Assembly: GCF_030323145.1 (NCBI RefSeq)
Contig: NZ_CP100470.1
Coordinates: 4,567,001 to 4,631,000, forward strand
Origin: Mesorhizobium sp. C432A
GTDB lineage: Bacteria; Pseudomonadota; Alphaproteobacteria; Rhizobiales; Rhizobiaceae
Length of the DNA: 64,000 nt
Reading direction: 5' to 3'
This document shows, in pieces, positions 56,475 to 64,000 of this stretch. The translations under genes and the position numbers were made by a program. Under the pieces are notes generated by a model. That model saw only the letters and a list, made by a program, of their open reading frames with translations. It searched no databases and was not told the origin of the DNA. Numbering within the stretch: the stretch's first letter is position 1; the number at the start of each line of letters is the position of its first letter.

Positions 56475-56972
56475 TTAGCGGCGCGAGATCAGCAGGCAGA
56501 ACCGGCGCAGGTCACGATCATAGGTGTCTTCGTTGCTAAGCACTTCGACGCAGCGCTTCTTCATCCGAGTGACCTGGGCGTTCGACATATCGCCGACAAC
56601 GCTAGCCAGATTCGGGTTGCTCGAAGCGGTCGGGTTGCTGGGGTTGGCGGCTGGATTGGTTCCAACGCCGACATTTACGTCGGTACCAACCCCGGTGACG
56701 ACACCGACATTGGCGCTGCCGGTTCCGATGGAAGCAGTCGCTCCGCCAGTGTCGCCGACGGAGGCTGCGGCATTTGCCCCAGAACCGCCTAGGGACACGC
56801 TAGCCGTAGCGCCGCTGTTGCCGCCCACATTAGCGCTGGCGCCTCCGCTGCCGACGGATACCCCGCCGACGCCTCCGACACTAATTCCAGCTGCTGTCGC
56901 TGGCATGCAAAGAATTGCGAGAACAGATCCGGCAGTCAGACTGCCCATAAGAATTTCAAAAATTCTTGCCAT
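56475..56972 (-). CDS. secreted Gly/Ala/Val/Thr-rich repeat protein
   Basis: A 165-residue protein with a Sec signal peptide (LTAGSVLAILCMPATAAG). The mature part has short repeats of VGG, SVGSGG and GGATASIGTG type (residues about 30-115) typical of extended beta-rich surface proteins, then a compact C-terminal domain with three Cys-containing segments (MKKRCVEVLSNEDTYDRDLR, FCLLISRR). The C-terminal part is shared by small rhizobial exported proteins. A terminator follows. Confidence 0.75.
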   Translation of the reverse strand: MARIFEILMGSLTAGSVLAILCMPATAAGISVGGVGGVSVGSGGASANVGGNSGATASVSLGGSGANAAASVGDTGGATASIGTGSANVGVVTGVGTDVNVGVGTNPAANPSNPTASSNPNLASVVGDMSNAQVTRMKKRCVEVLSNEDTYDRDLRRFCLLISRR

Positions 56973-57410
56973 AGTACGCCTCCTTGTTGCCCTTCAAAGG
57001 ATGGGACATTTTTGGGCATTTACGGACCCGATAGTGACGCACTAAAGTTTAAAAACAAGCTAACGGCCCGCGAAAGATGCGTCTTGGGTCATTACTTGGT
57101 AATTAGCAAGAGTCAGATATAATAAAATTTTACTTTGACTCGGACGTGATTCCTCTACTTGTCATTCAATATCCTTGCCTAAGCACCCCATCGTCAATAA
57201 TATTGTGCGGTGCAACAAGATTCAGAGATGGACCATGCGACGTCAGTAAGCGGCTAATACCGCCGATCTGACATACAATGCTATATTAGCTCCTCTTGAC
57301 GAACCCGACCGGCGGGCCGAATCAGAATCCCGTCAGCGCAACCCTGCAAAATCGCACTGGTCTGCCTGAAGCATCGCGACGATGGCCGACGATTTCTTTA
57401 GGAGATTTGA
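56973..57410. promoter_or_regulatory. AT-rich intergenic stretch
   Basis: About 440 bases without a supported gene. The segment 57040-57300 is conspicuously AT-rich for this genome (runs such as ataataaaattttact), a property that attracts MucR/H-NS-like silencers, and a MucR-like gene occurs 3.5 kb upstream. It may contain the promoters of the divergent neighbours. Confidence 0.35.
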
Positions 57411-57644
57411 ATGTCGCACAACGTGCTGCCCACCAAGCCGACGGCCGCGCTGAGCTCCGCGCAGTCACCGGTCTTGGCTACGGCCGGATCTATGATCAAA
57501 GCCCTGAGCCGGAGCCATCCGGGGTCCACGCCTGCCGCCCCGTATTTATTGTCACCAAAAGGGGAACAACGGCAGCTCGGCCGTGTTGGGCCAGTTAAGC
57601 AATATTGCAGGAGCACAACATGCATTTCGTCAAAGCGCTTTTAG
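57411..57644 (+). CDS. possible small protein
   Basis: A 77-residue frame starting MSHNVLPTKPTAALSSAQSP with a good AGGAG ribosome binding site seven bases upstream. It overlaps the next gene by about 25 bases, and the tail RSTTCISSKRF lies inside that gene's signal-peptide codons. It may be a short real protein or one whose end was altered. Confidence 0.35.
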   Translation: MSHNVLPTKPTAALSSAQSPVLATAGSMIKALSRSHPGSTPAAPYLLSPKGEQRQLGRVGPVKQYCRSTTCISSKRF

Positions 57645-58131
57645 CTGCGATCGCCATCGGTCTCATCAGCCCGGGGGCAATGGCTCAGACCGCGACGACG
57701 TCCCCGCAGGAATTTGTCAAAGCAGCTGCGAGCTCAGATATGTTCGAGATCCAGTCGAGTGAATTGGCACTGCGGAAATCGAAGACATCACGAGTGAAGG
57801 AATTCGCTCGCATGATGATCAAGGACCACACGACCTCTTCCAAGCGGCTCATTGCGGGGCAAAGAAGGACGACGTCGCAGTGGCGCCGGAGATGACAAGC
57901 AAGCATGCTGCCCAATTGGAAGCGTTGAGCAACGACAGCAGCGGGGCGTTCGATAACGCCTATATCGACGCCCAGGTGGCAGCGCACCAGGAAGCCCTGA
58001 CGCTGATGACCTCCTATGCAGAAAACGGTCAGGCAAAACATCTGGCGGCCCATGCGAAAAAGACCGCGCCGGTCATCCGGCAGCATTTCAAACTTGCCCA
58101 GCAACTGAGCAAGAGCGGTTCTCAGTGCTGA
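57620..58131 (+). pseudogene. DUF4142 exported protein, frameshifted
   Basis: Signal peptide LLAAIAIGLISPGAMAQTAT and the start of DUF4142: SPQEFVKAAASSDMFEIQSS, then RVKEFARMMIKDHTTSSKRL. Near 57854-57862 (attgcggggc) the frame shifts, and the domain continues in another frame with EMTSKHAAQLEALSNDSSGA and DAQVAAHQEALTLMTSYAEN to the stop at 58131. One base added restores continuity. The 58132-58319 stretch after it holds only a 37-codon frame. Confidence 0.8.
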
Positions 58132-58319
58132 GTGGATCTGGCCACGACGTTGGTTCTTCGCGGCGATGTGGAGTCTGTGGCCAACACTGCCTCCGCCCTC
58201 AGGGACGCTGCAACCTTTAAGCGGTGGTCGATGCAGGAACTCTAAAGGTACGTCGCTCAGGTAGTCCGGCGTGCAAGCACCAGCGTCGTCGAAGTTGCCA
58301 AACGAACAGGAGACCTGAC

Positions 58320-58676
58320 ATGCCAAAGCAAAACGAGACCTCGCATTCGAGACGAAGTGACTTCGCCAATGATGAACCCATTCGCCCGGAGGATGCCGCC
58401 GTGTTGGACAGCCCCGTGGGCCACGAAGACAGGCACGGCGCGGAGCCAGGTTTCGTGGGAGCCGACGATGTCGACCAGTCGATCGGCGCAAGGCCCCGCA
58501 GCGAAATTACCGGTCGTCATGATGAAGGGGCAGGCGCCAATGAGACGATGGACGGCTTAAGCGAAACCGAGGAACTGACCCGCAGCTACGCCGAGGACAT
58601 ACCAAACGGTGACAATGATGAGGACGAAGAAGACATCCCTGTCTTCGAAAGAGGCCGAAGCAACACCGACCTCTGA
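58320..58676 (+). CDS. acidic hypothetical protein
   Basis: A 118-residue, strongly acidic and probably disordered protein (RPEDAAVLDSPVGHEDRHGA, later PNGDNDEDEEDIPVFERGRS). The start MPKQNETSHSRRSDF at 58320 follows AGGAGA. No domain was recognised. Confidence 0.6.
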   Translation: MPKQNETSHSRRSDFANDEPIRPEDAAVLDSPVGHEDRHGAEPGFVGADDVDQSIGARPRSEITGRHDEGAGANETMDGLSETEELTRSYAEDIPNGDNDEDEEDIPVFERGRSNTDL

Positions 58677-58708
58677 GCGGCGCCAAGTTTGAACCCACGG
58701 TGAGGAAC

Positions 58709-59155
58709 ATGACAATGAGCACATTCGGACTTCGGATTGTGTCTTTGGGGCTCCGGGCTTTTTTGGGGCTGGGGGCCTCGCTGATTTTGGGCGCCCAGGC
58801 ATCTGCGCAGACAAGTCAGCCGGCTCAACAATCCGGCGACTCATCGCAAACAGGCAAGCACGATCGTCTGCCGGCGCAAGGATCGTCGCCGACCGCCAAG
58901 GATGATGTCGGCGTTGACGTCTCGCTCGGCCGGCCGGAGGTGAAGCAACAGGTTGCAAGACATCTAGGAGTGGCTGAGACCGAGTTACCACTGGCGGTGC
59001 ATGTGCCGATCGCGCTCGCTTCGCAAGTCTGCGGGCAAGAGGTATTTACCGCCCACGACAATGTAAACCGAAGCTGCACCGCGACGAAGTTCATTCCGGA
59101 AATCGCCGAGGCGGCACGCAACCATCCACAAACCTCCGCGGTACCGGAGCAGTAG
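58709..59155 (+). CDS. exported hypothetical protein
   Basis: A 148-residue protein with a signal peptide (GLRAFLGLGASLILGAQASA) and a mature part with two sections: a low-complexity Q/S/G-rich linker, then a small domain KQQVARHLGVAETELPLAVH with two Cys (ASQVCGQEVF, NRSCTATKF). The start may be GTG 58700 or ATG 58709/58715. The function is not known. Confidence 0.55.
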   Translation: MTMSTFGLRIVSLGLRAFLGLGASLILGAQASAQTSQPAQQSGDSSQTGKHDRLPAQGSSPTAKDDVGVDVSLGRPEVKQQVARHLGVAETELPLAVHVPIALASQVCGQEVFTAHDNVNRSCTATKFIPEIAEAARNHPQTSAVPEQ

Positions 59156-59350
59156 CATCGAAATGTCCGAACCCGGCGCGACGGTCGCGCCATGCTTACC
59201 CTAGGATAGCGCTCCAACCCGGCGTAAATCAGCCCCACCGCCGTCTGTTGGCGGCATGCATGATGGCGTTCGCCGCCGTCTCTTAACCAATGTGAATGCT
59301 GTCGCTCCGCAGCCACGCTACGAGATCCTGTCCGAAGCGGAGGCAGGCAG

Positions 59351-59557
59351 ATGCCACTGGAGTGCCTGATCGATCAATATGTGAGCAGCCGCAAGCGGCG
59401 GGGTCTTTTGTCGACACGGCATGCTCTCGAGGCGTTGAAAGAGGCCCTTCCGGCGCTGTCGATCGGCGAAAGCCATCTTGTCAATATGATCGCCGAGCGA
59501 GCGCTCGCCTTTGGCCTCGCCATCCACTTCGATCATTCCGGCGAGAATGCCGGGTAA
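59351..59557 (+). CDS. small hypothetical protein
   Basis: A 68-residue frame starting MPLECLIDQYVSSRKRRGLL with GGAGG upstream. It contains a helical body (HALEALKEALPALSIGESHL) and a short IHFDHSGENAG end. Its family is not recognised. The neighbouring stretches 59156-59350 and 59558-59880 show no gene. Confidence 0.45.
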   Translation: MPLECLIDQYVSSRKRRGLLSTRHALEALKEALPALSIGESHLVNMIAERALAFGLAIHFDHSGENAG

Positions 59558-59880
59558 GACATCCACGAGAGCGTCTGCTGATGCCACAGGACGAGGAACT
59601 CGGTGTCGCGTAGTTCCATCTTCATTGCCTGGCGGTCGGGCAAATCATTCCGAGGCTGCTCCCGTCCGTGTTCTGGGCGGGTGGTGAAGGTCGCCGACGC
59701 GATGCCACGGCGTGCGCCGACCTCACCCCGGCATTCGACAACCCTCCAGCTTTGGCCAGTTGGAGCTTTCGTCTACTTGCAGCAGCCCTAGCGAGGCTCG
59801 ATCAGCCTCCGCGTTCGGCGGTTTCGGAAGTTTTGCTCCAGCGGGCGGTTCGGGCCGACGAATTGAGGTTGAAGGAGAAG

Positions 59881-60057
59881 ATGATGACGGACAACAAAAG
59901 CGAGCGTGATTTTGGCGACAGGAACCGGGTCTCGTCCAACGAACGCAACGAACACTTCCATTTTGCCCAGCAGAACGGCATAACGCCTGAGCAGGCGATG
60001 GAGTTCATCATAGCCGCCGGGAATGACCGCGCCTCGTTGCGGCTGCGAAGGAATTGA
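59881..60057 (+). CDS. DUF3606 small protein
   Basis: A 58-residue protein from ATG 59881 or 59884, following GAAGGAGAAG. The segment NERNEHFHFAQQNGITPEQA, then MEFIIAAGNDRASLR, fits the DUF3606 pattern (Y/FxxxxxGITxxQA, LIxxxGNDR) of small rhizobial proteins often linked with stress. No signal peptide is present. Confidence 0.7.
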   Translation: MMTDNKSERDFGDRNRVSSNERNEHFHFAQQNGITPEQAMEFIIAAGNDRASLRLRRN

Positions 60058-61028
60058 AGTCAGTTTCCCGGGGCGGCTCGCTTACGGCATGTCGCTATCG
60101 AGGAGGACCTTGAGCCGTGGTGAGAATTTGAGTGTATCGTCATGCTGACGCACACGCGGGCAGGTCGAGCGTGAAAGTGACAATTGTACCCTGCCCAACA
60201 TGCGGCAAGCACTGGAGGTTCGAGGCTGCGCAGATCTCCTATCGTGACCCCGAACCATAATCCACTCCAACCCGAGTCCTGGACGCACGGCGTAGCAACG
60301 AGCCTACTTCCTGCCGTCGTTCAACAATAATCCCGCGCCGCAGTCAGCCACGAGATCACCGTCGTCTGCCGGACGCGTGTCGGCTTCCAAACTGACAAAC
60401 GCACCGCCTTTGTAGCGACGCTTTCCAGCCACGATCACCTGCGCAGCTTTGCCGCGCTCGCTGCGCACCAATAATTTCCATCTCCTTCCCTCAAACTGAT
60501 CTTGCGCAGGCGGTCGTTTTGCCGCTGGCAGGCGCTGTCCTTCCGCTTCGATCGCGGTAGCGCCCAGTATCAACGCTGGCGGATCAAACCGCACAATCAG
60601 CACCTCAAAGCTGATCAGCAGAAGCAGCAGTGAATCAGGATCTTGTCGATCAGGGTCCAAAGGGGCCGAGCACATATGTCTGGGCACGGTGACCGTGGCA
60701 TAGCCGGCGCTGCAATGACGGCGTCGGCGCCCGGAGCCGGAAAGCCCAACTAAGAAAATCGTCGGCGGTGCCGATCTCGAAGAAATTCTAGCCCGGCACG
60801 GTGAACAGGCTGGGGGCCGCATCGCGATATAGGGTTCAGCACAGCTCTGGCGGCACCGAGTTGATCGACCCACTCCCGCTCGACGGCCCCGACTACGTCC
60901 ATGGTCAGCACGCGCAGCATGGTCAGCTGGCGCTTCATCGCGCGCAGATCGCGACGGTCGGCCTCTTTCGGCTCATGAAAACGTCACTCTGTGTTTGCTA
61001 GACGCGGTGCTGGATCGGTTACCACGCG
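60058..61028. other. decayed, gene-poor stretch
   Basis: No intact gene of recognisable family. A minus-strand frame (60304-60873) gives LVRFDPPALILGATAIEAEG-like sequence and ends with LVADCGAGLLLNDGRK; another (60750-60938) reads MKRQLTMLRVLTMDVVGAVE. On the plus strand, 60170-60259 gives a 29-residue peptide with CPTCGK. These could be remnants. I cannot assign functions. Confidence 0.35.
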
Positions 61029-61345
61029 TCAGATCTGGATCATCACGTTGCCGGCCTCGATTCTCACCGGATAGATCGCGAGATTGACGCAGACCGGCGC
61101 GCCCTGGCCTGGCCGGTGTTGTAATTGAAGCGGCCATTGTGCTTCGGGCATCGATGACGTCGTCGATCACCAGCTTTCGGCTAGATGCGCCTTCTCATGC
61201 GTCCAATATCCGTCGGTGGCGAAGAACTCGTCATCGGGCGAGCGGCAAACCGGGAGGATCGAAGCAGATGACATCCTCTTTGGAGATGTCGTCCACCGCG
61301 CACGCTTCGATCCAGTCAGCAATCTCCGGCTCCGGCAAAATTCGC
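61029..61345 (-). pseudogene. mocE: MocE-like Rieske [2Fe-2S] ferredoxin, decayed
   Basis: In three frames the minus strand reads PEPEIADWIEACAVDDISKE, then RSPDDEFFATDGYWTHEKAH, then CPKHNGRFNYNTG and PVCVNLAIYPVRIEAGNVMI, stopping at 61029. That is a MocE-type Rieske ferredoxin. The first cluster cysteine (normally CTHEKAH) is Trp here, and at least three frameshifts separate the parts. It lies directly downstream of the MocD-like gene on the same strand, where an intact mocE normally sits. Confidence 0.75.
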
Positions 61346-61350
61346 TGTCG

Positions 61351-62439
61351 CTATTCAGCGGCCGCCGACATATCCACCTGGTGAAATTCGCCGCGATAGG
61401 GTCTGGCTGTCGGCGGCAATTTCCGCTTAAGATAGAAATCCTCATATTTCAGCTGTCGAAGCAGCACCGGCCAGACCTCGCGATAGGCATGCCACATCGA
61501 CGGGTTCGCCACCGGCAGGTCGTGCTTGATCAGCTCGTGCAGTCTTGGCAGCGCATGATAGGGCACCATCGGGAACATATGGTGTTCGACGTGATAATTC
61601 ATGTTCCAGTAGATGAAGCGGCTGACCGGGTTCATGTAGACGGTGCGCGTGTTCAGCCGGTGGTCGACGACATTGTCGGCCAGGCCGATATGCTGCAGCA
61701 ACCCTGTCAGCACCATGTGCCAGCTGCCATAGAGGCGCGGCAGGCCGATCAGCACCAGCGGCAGCAGCGACCACGTGAACAACGCCAGCCCGACTGTCGC
61801 CGCATAGATGGCGACATGCCAGCGCGCAGCGATCACCGCCTTGTGCTGCTCCATCTCGGGGATATAGCTCTTCTCTTCATCGGACAGCTTGCCGAACGCC
61901 TGGCGCACCAGCGTCGGCAGCGAATAGCGGAAATCGAGAATACCGGTGAAGGCGAGCGCCGCCCGCAGCAGATCTGGGGGGCGCATGACGGCGATTTCGG
62001 CATCGCGGCCGACGATGATGGTATCGGTGTGATGGCGGGCATGGCTCCAGCGCCATTGCACTGGGTTGCGCATCAGCATGAAGCTTGAGATCTGGTAGAC
62101 GACATCGTTCATCCAGCGCGTCCGGAACGCGGTGCCGTGGCCGCATTCGTGCCAGCGCGAGTCGCTCGACGAGCCGTAAAGCACGCCATAGACGAACAGG
62201 AACGGCACCACCCACCACGTGCCCCAGAACCATACGATGCCGGCGGCCGACACCAGGATCGCCGCGACCCAGATGATCGTGTCGCGGATCGCCGGCCCGT
62301 CGGAGCGTTGCATCAACTCCTTGATCGCCTTGCGCGGGACATCGGTGTGATACCATTCGGCCGAAGCCAATCCGGTCTCGATGGCGCGCTTGGTGCTTTC
62401 ACCGACCAGGCTGTAGTCGCGCTTCCTGCTTGCCGTCAT
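61351..62439 (-). CDS. mocD: MocD-like membrane desaturase/oxygenase
   Basis: A 362-residue fatty-acid-desaturase-type protein with three histidine boxes: HECGHG near residue 98, HARHH near 133 and HVEHH near 288, which bind the di-iron centre, and about four membrane helices. MocD is the rhizopine-degradation oxygenase of this type. The start at 62439 is preferred, with GGAG seven bases upstream; 62445 is possible. With MocE broken it may lack its electron donor, unless another ferredoxin serves. Confidence 0.8.
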   Translation of the reverse strand: MTASRKRDYSLVGESTKRAIETGLASAEWYHTDVPRKAIKELMQRSDGPAIRDTIIWVAAILVSAAGIVWFWGTWWVVPFLFVYGVLYGSSSDSRWHECGHGTAFRTRWMNDVVYQISSFMLMRNPVQWRWSHARHHTDTIIVGRDAEIAVMRPPDLLRAALAFTGILDFRYSLPTLVRQAFGKLSDEEKSYIPEMEQHKAVIAARWHVAIYAATVGLALFTWSLLPLVLIGLPRLYGSWHMVLTGLLQHIGLADNVVDHRLNTRTVYMNPVSRFIYWNMNYHVEHHMFPMVPYHALPRLHELIKHDLPVANPSMWHAYREVWPVLLRQLKYEDFYLKRKLPPTARPYRGEFHQVDMSAAAE

Positions 62440-62562
62440 CGTCATCTCCGTTTCCCGCCTGCGCTCCGCAAGGGCCGCCTGGGGTCGGCCGGGCCGCGCC
62501 TGCTTCCGTATTCCGGCGCACTTCCCGCCCGCCGCGGCAACCGATCGTGTGTTTCAAGCCGG

Positions 62563-63738
62563 TCACGCCTGCAGTCTCGCAAAAGCGCCCGACGGCGCAG
62601 GGTAATCCTGTTGCGGCTGCCGGGCGATCGACCCTATCCTCGCTTCCGCTTGGGCGATCTGACCGGCACCGTCGAGCACCCGGAACACGGCGTCATAGGA
62701 GCGGCTTTCGCCATGGTCCAGCCAGATCATCTCGCCCCGTTCGCGCGCGGCGAGATTGCCCAGAACATGATGCGTCGAGGGTTCGATTCCCAACGCATAT
62801 AGGCCGGCCTGGAAGTTCTGCCACTGATAGGTGCAGGGCAGCTGATCCTTGCGGGTAACGACCTCGAAGCCGAGGCCCAGGTGATCATTGACGACGGCCA
62901 CCGGCACCTCGCCCGCCGCATCGGCGCCAAGCTCGTGCTCCCAGACCTGCTCACTGAATCCCAGCTGCGGCGCCGGCACGGTTCGGTAGCCGACCTTCTG
63001 AGCCTCGTAACGATCGCCGGCGTGCGCCGCCCAGACGACATCCCGGATCGGCGCCAGGTAGCGCGAACCCTCGTCGAGCAAGGGATGGCTGACGTTGACG
63101 TGATAGAAATACATGTGCGGCGTGCGGCTGAAACCATGATTGACGACGCGGTCCGACAGCCGGATCTCGCTGCCGCCGACATCGGCCTCGATGCGGCGCA
63201 GCAAATGGAGATCCTCGCCGAACACGGTTGCCTGCTGGACGATGCCTTCCGCCCACAGCACGCAGCGGTCGCCGTCCCAGGCCTCGCCGTAGCCGGTCAG
63301 CCGCGCCGGCACGGTGCCGATGCGGCCATGCAGCGAATGCAATACCCGCTTGCGCCCCGGATAATTGTAGCTTTCGGCCGGCACGTCTTCCCGGCCCAGT
63401 ATATGGTCGAGGCCGCAGGTGACGAGCAGCCCCGAGAACGACCGGCCAAAGGCGAAGCCGTCCTCCCCTTCATGCTCGTGCAGTCCGGGGTGGCGAAAGC
63501 CGCTCGGCGAATGCCAGCCGATCGCCTGGCCCCGGAAGTCGCAATCGGCGATATCGAGCGCCCGGTCGACCAGCGCCGTGAAGCGCAGGCCGGAGCCGGT
63601 GCGGAACTCGAGCATCCGGATGCCGCGCTCCACGCCGTCGCCGAGCGTCATCAGCCGCACGCCGGCGAACTGCGACAGCATGCCGGACCGCTCGGCCACC
63701 TGCCTTCGCGACAGCGTCTTGCCGTAAAGCTCTACCAT
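62563..63738 (-). CDS. DUF4432 aldose-1-epimerase-like protein
   Basis: A 391-residue galactose-mutarotase-fold protein. Family-like segments are FTALVDRALDIADCDFRGQA, VNHGFSRTPHMYFYHVN, and NFQAGLYALGIEPSTHHVLG. DUF4432 proteins act on sugars and sit near sugar ABC transporters. The ABC ATPase begins 10 bases upstream on the same strand, so they form one transcript with it. The specific sugar is not known. Confidence 0.85.
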   Translation of the reverse strand: MVELYGKTLSRRQVAERSGMLSQFAGVRLMTLGDGVERGIRMLEFRTGSGLRFTALVDRALDIADCDFRGQAIGWHSPSGFRHPGLHEHEGEDGFAFGRSFSGLLVTCGLDHILGREDVPAESYNYPGRKRVLHSLHGRIGTVPARLTGYGEAWDGDRCVLWAEGIVQQATVFGEDLHLLRRIEADVGGSEIRLSDRVVNHGFSRTPHMYFYHVNVSHPLLDEGSRYLAPIRDVVWAAHAGDRYEAQKVGYRTVPAPQLGFSEQVWEHELGADAAGEVPVAVVNDHLGLGFEVVTRKDQLPCTYQWQNFQAGLYALGIEPSTHHVLGNLAARERGEMIWLDHGESRSYDAVFRVLDGAGQIAQAEARIGSIARQPQQDYPAPSGAFARLQA

Positions 63739-63748
63739 GCGACGTCCT

Positions 63749-64000
63749 TCACTTTGCCCTCGCCTCCTTGAGCAAGGCCGACATGTCGGCGCCGGTGATG
63801 ATGCTTTCCACCGTCAACAGGTCGGTGTCGGCGACCGTCTGTTCCGCGACGATTTCGCCGCGGCGCATGACGATGATGCGGTCGGCGACCTGGAACACGT
63901 GGTGGATGTTGTGGGTGATGAGCAGCACCGAGTGGCCGGCGTCGCGCACCTCCTTGACGAAGCGCAGCACGCCGTGGGTTTCCTCGACGCCAAGATTGTT
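63749..64000 (-). CDS. sugar ABC transporter ATP-binding protein (C-terminal part, runs off the window)
   Basis: The last 83 residues of an ABC ATPase, entering from the right edge. The segment LLITHNIHHVFQVADRIIVM contains the switch histidine and D-loop region after Walker B, followed by RRGEIVAEQ and a C-terminal tail. The HNIHHVF form is typical of carbohydrate (CUT2-like) importers. The remaining domain and start lie beyond 64000. Confidence 0.85.
   Translation of the reverse strand, partial: NNLGVEETHGVLRFVKEVRDAGHSVLLITHNIHHVFQVADRIIVMRRGEIVAEQTVADTDLLTVESIITGADMSALLKEARAK

Noticed and set aside
60304..60873. Minus-strand frame of 189 codons as a gene
   Set aside because: The first half is arginine/serine shadow-like sequence, and only a central segment looks protein-like; I could not support it as an intact gene.
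45700..64000. Second copy of the tRNA-Asp 3' end marking the other border of the element
   Set aside because: No second copy of cactcgcgcca-type sequence was found by eye in the rest of the window.

Overview
The window looks like chromosome of an alphaproteobacterium of the order Hyphomicrobiales, most likely Mesorhizobium or a close relative. The reasons are the GC-rich codon use with C or G in third positions, a Ros/MucR regulator of the zinc-less type, a Cpa/Tad pilus locus in rhizobial order, a gfa-type formaldehyde pathway, DUF2336, DUF3572 and DUF1236 proteins, MocD/MocE-type genes, and short intergenic hairpins of the kind scattered through Mesorhizobium genomes. The assignment is inferred from gene content, not from a marker-gene comparison.

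Positions 1-43,700 are dense, mostly intact core chromosome. They hold DUF3572 and HAD proteins, DNA polymerase IV with an N-terminal zinc ribbon, a drug/metabolite exporter, a two-helix potassium-type channel, dnaE, pccA, and glutathione-dependent formaldehyde oxidation (class III alcohol dehydrogenase plus gfa). A membrane cytochrome b paired with a Tat-exported molybdenum enzyme follows, then a glycine riboswitch driving gcvT-gcvH-gcvP. On the minus strand lies a Tad (Flp) pilus assembly locus, cpaB-cpaC-small lipoprotein-cpaE-cpaF-tadB-tadC plus a TadD-like lipoprotein. After it come parE, an FUSC exporter, a DUF2336 protein, and a MaoC/CoA-ester-lyase pair. Two genes here look broken: a diguanylate cyclase (frameshift just after GGEEF) and a CASTOR/POLLUX-type ion channel (in-frame amber codon).

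Positions 43,700-61,350 are accessory. A truncated IS256-type transposase abuts the channel gene. Next come a frameshifted TIR-membrane-Cys-repeat gene, tRNA-Val and tRNA-Asp, and a tyrosine recombinase with a small excisionase-like gene pointing at the tRNA-Asp end. The following 13 kb is sparsely coding, with many short secreted or membrane proteins, regulators (Crp/Fnr, MucR-like, XRE) and several pseudogenes: a histidine kinase, a DUF4142 protein, an RMF-like protein and an ATP-dependent DNA ligase remnant. A strong orphan terminator suggests an undescribed small RNA.

Positions 61,029-64,000 carry a MocD-like desaturase/oxygenase with a decayed MocE-like Rieske ferredoxin, a DUF4432 aldose-epimerase-like protein and the end of a sugar-type ABC ATPase. 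This suggests a carbohydrate or rhizopine-like catabolic region that is partly lost. Nearly all lesions are one- or two-base deletions in dispensable genes, while dnaE, parE, gcvP, pccA and cpaF are intact. That favours real decay, although draft-sequence error cannot be excluded without reads.
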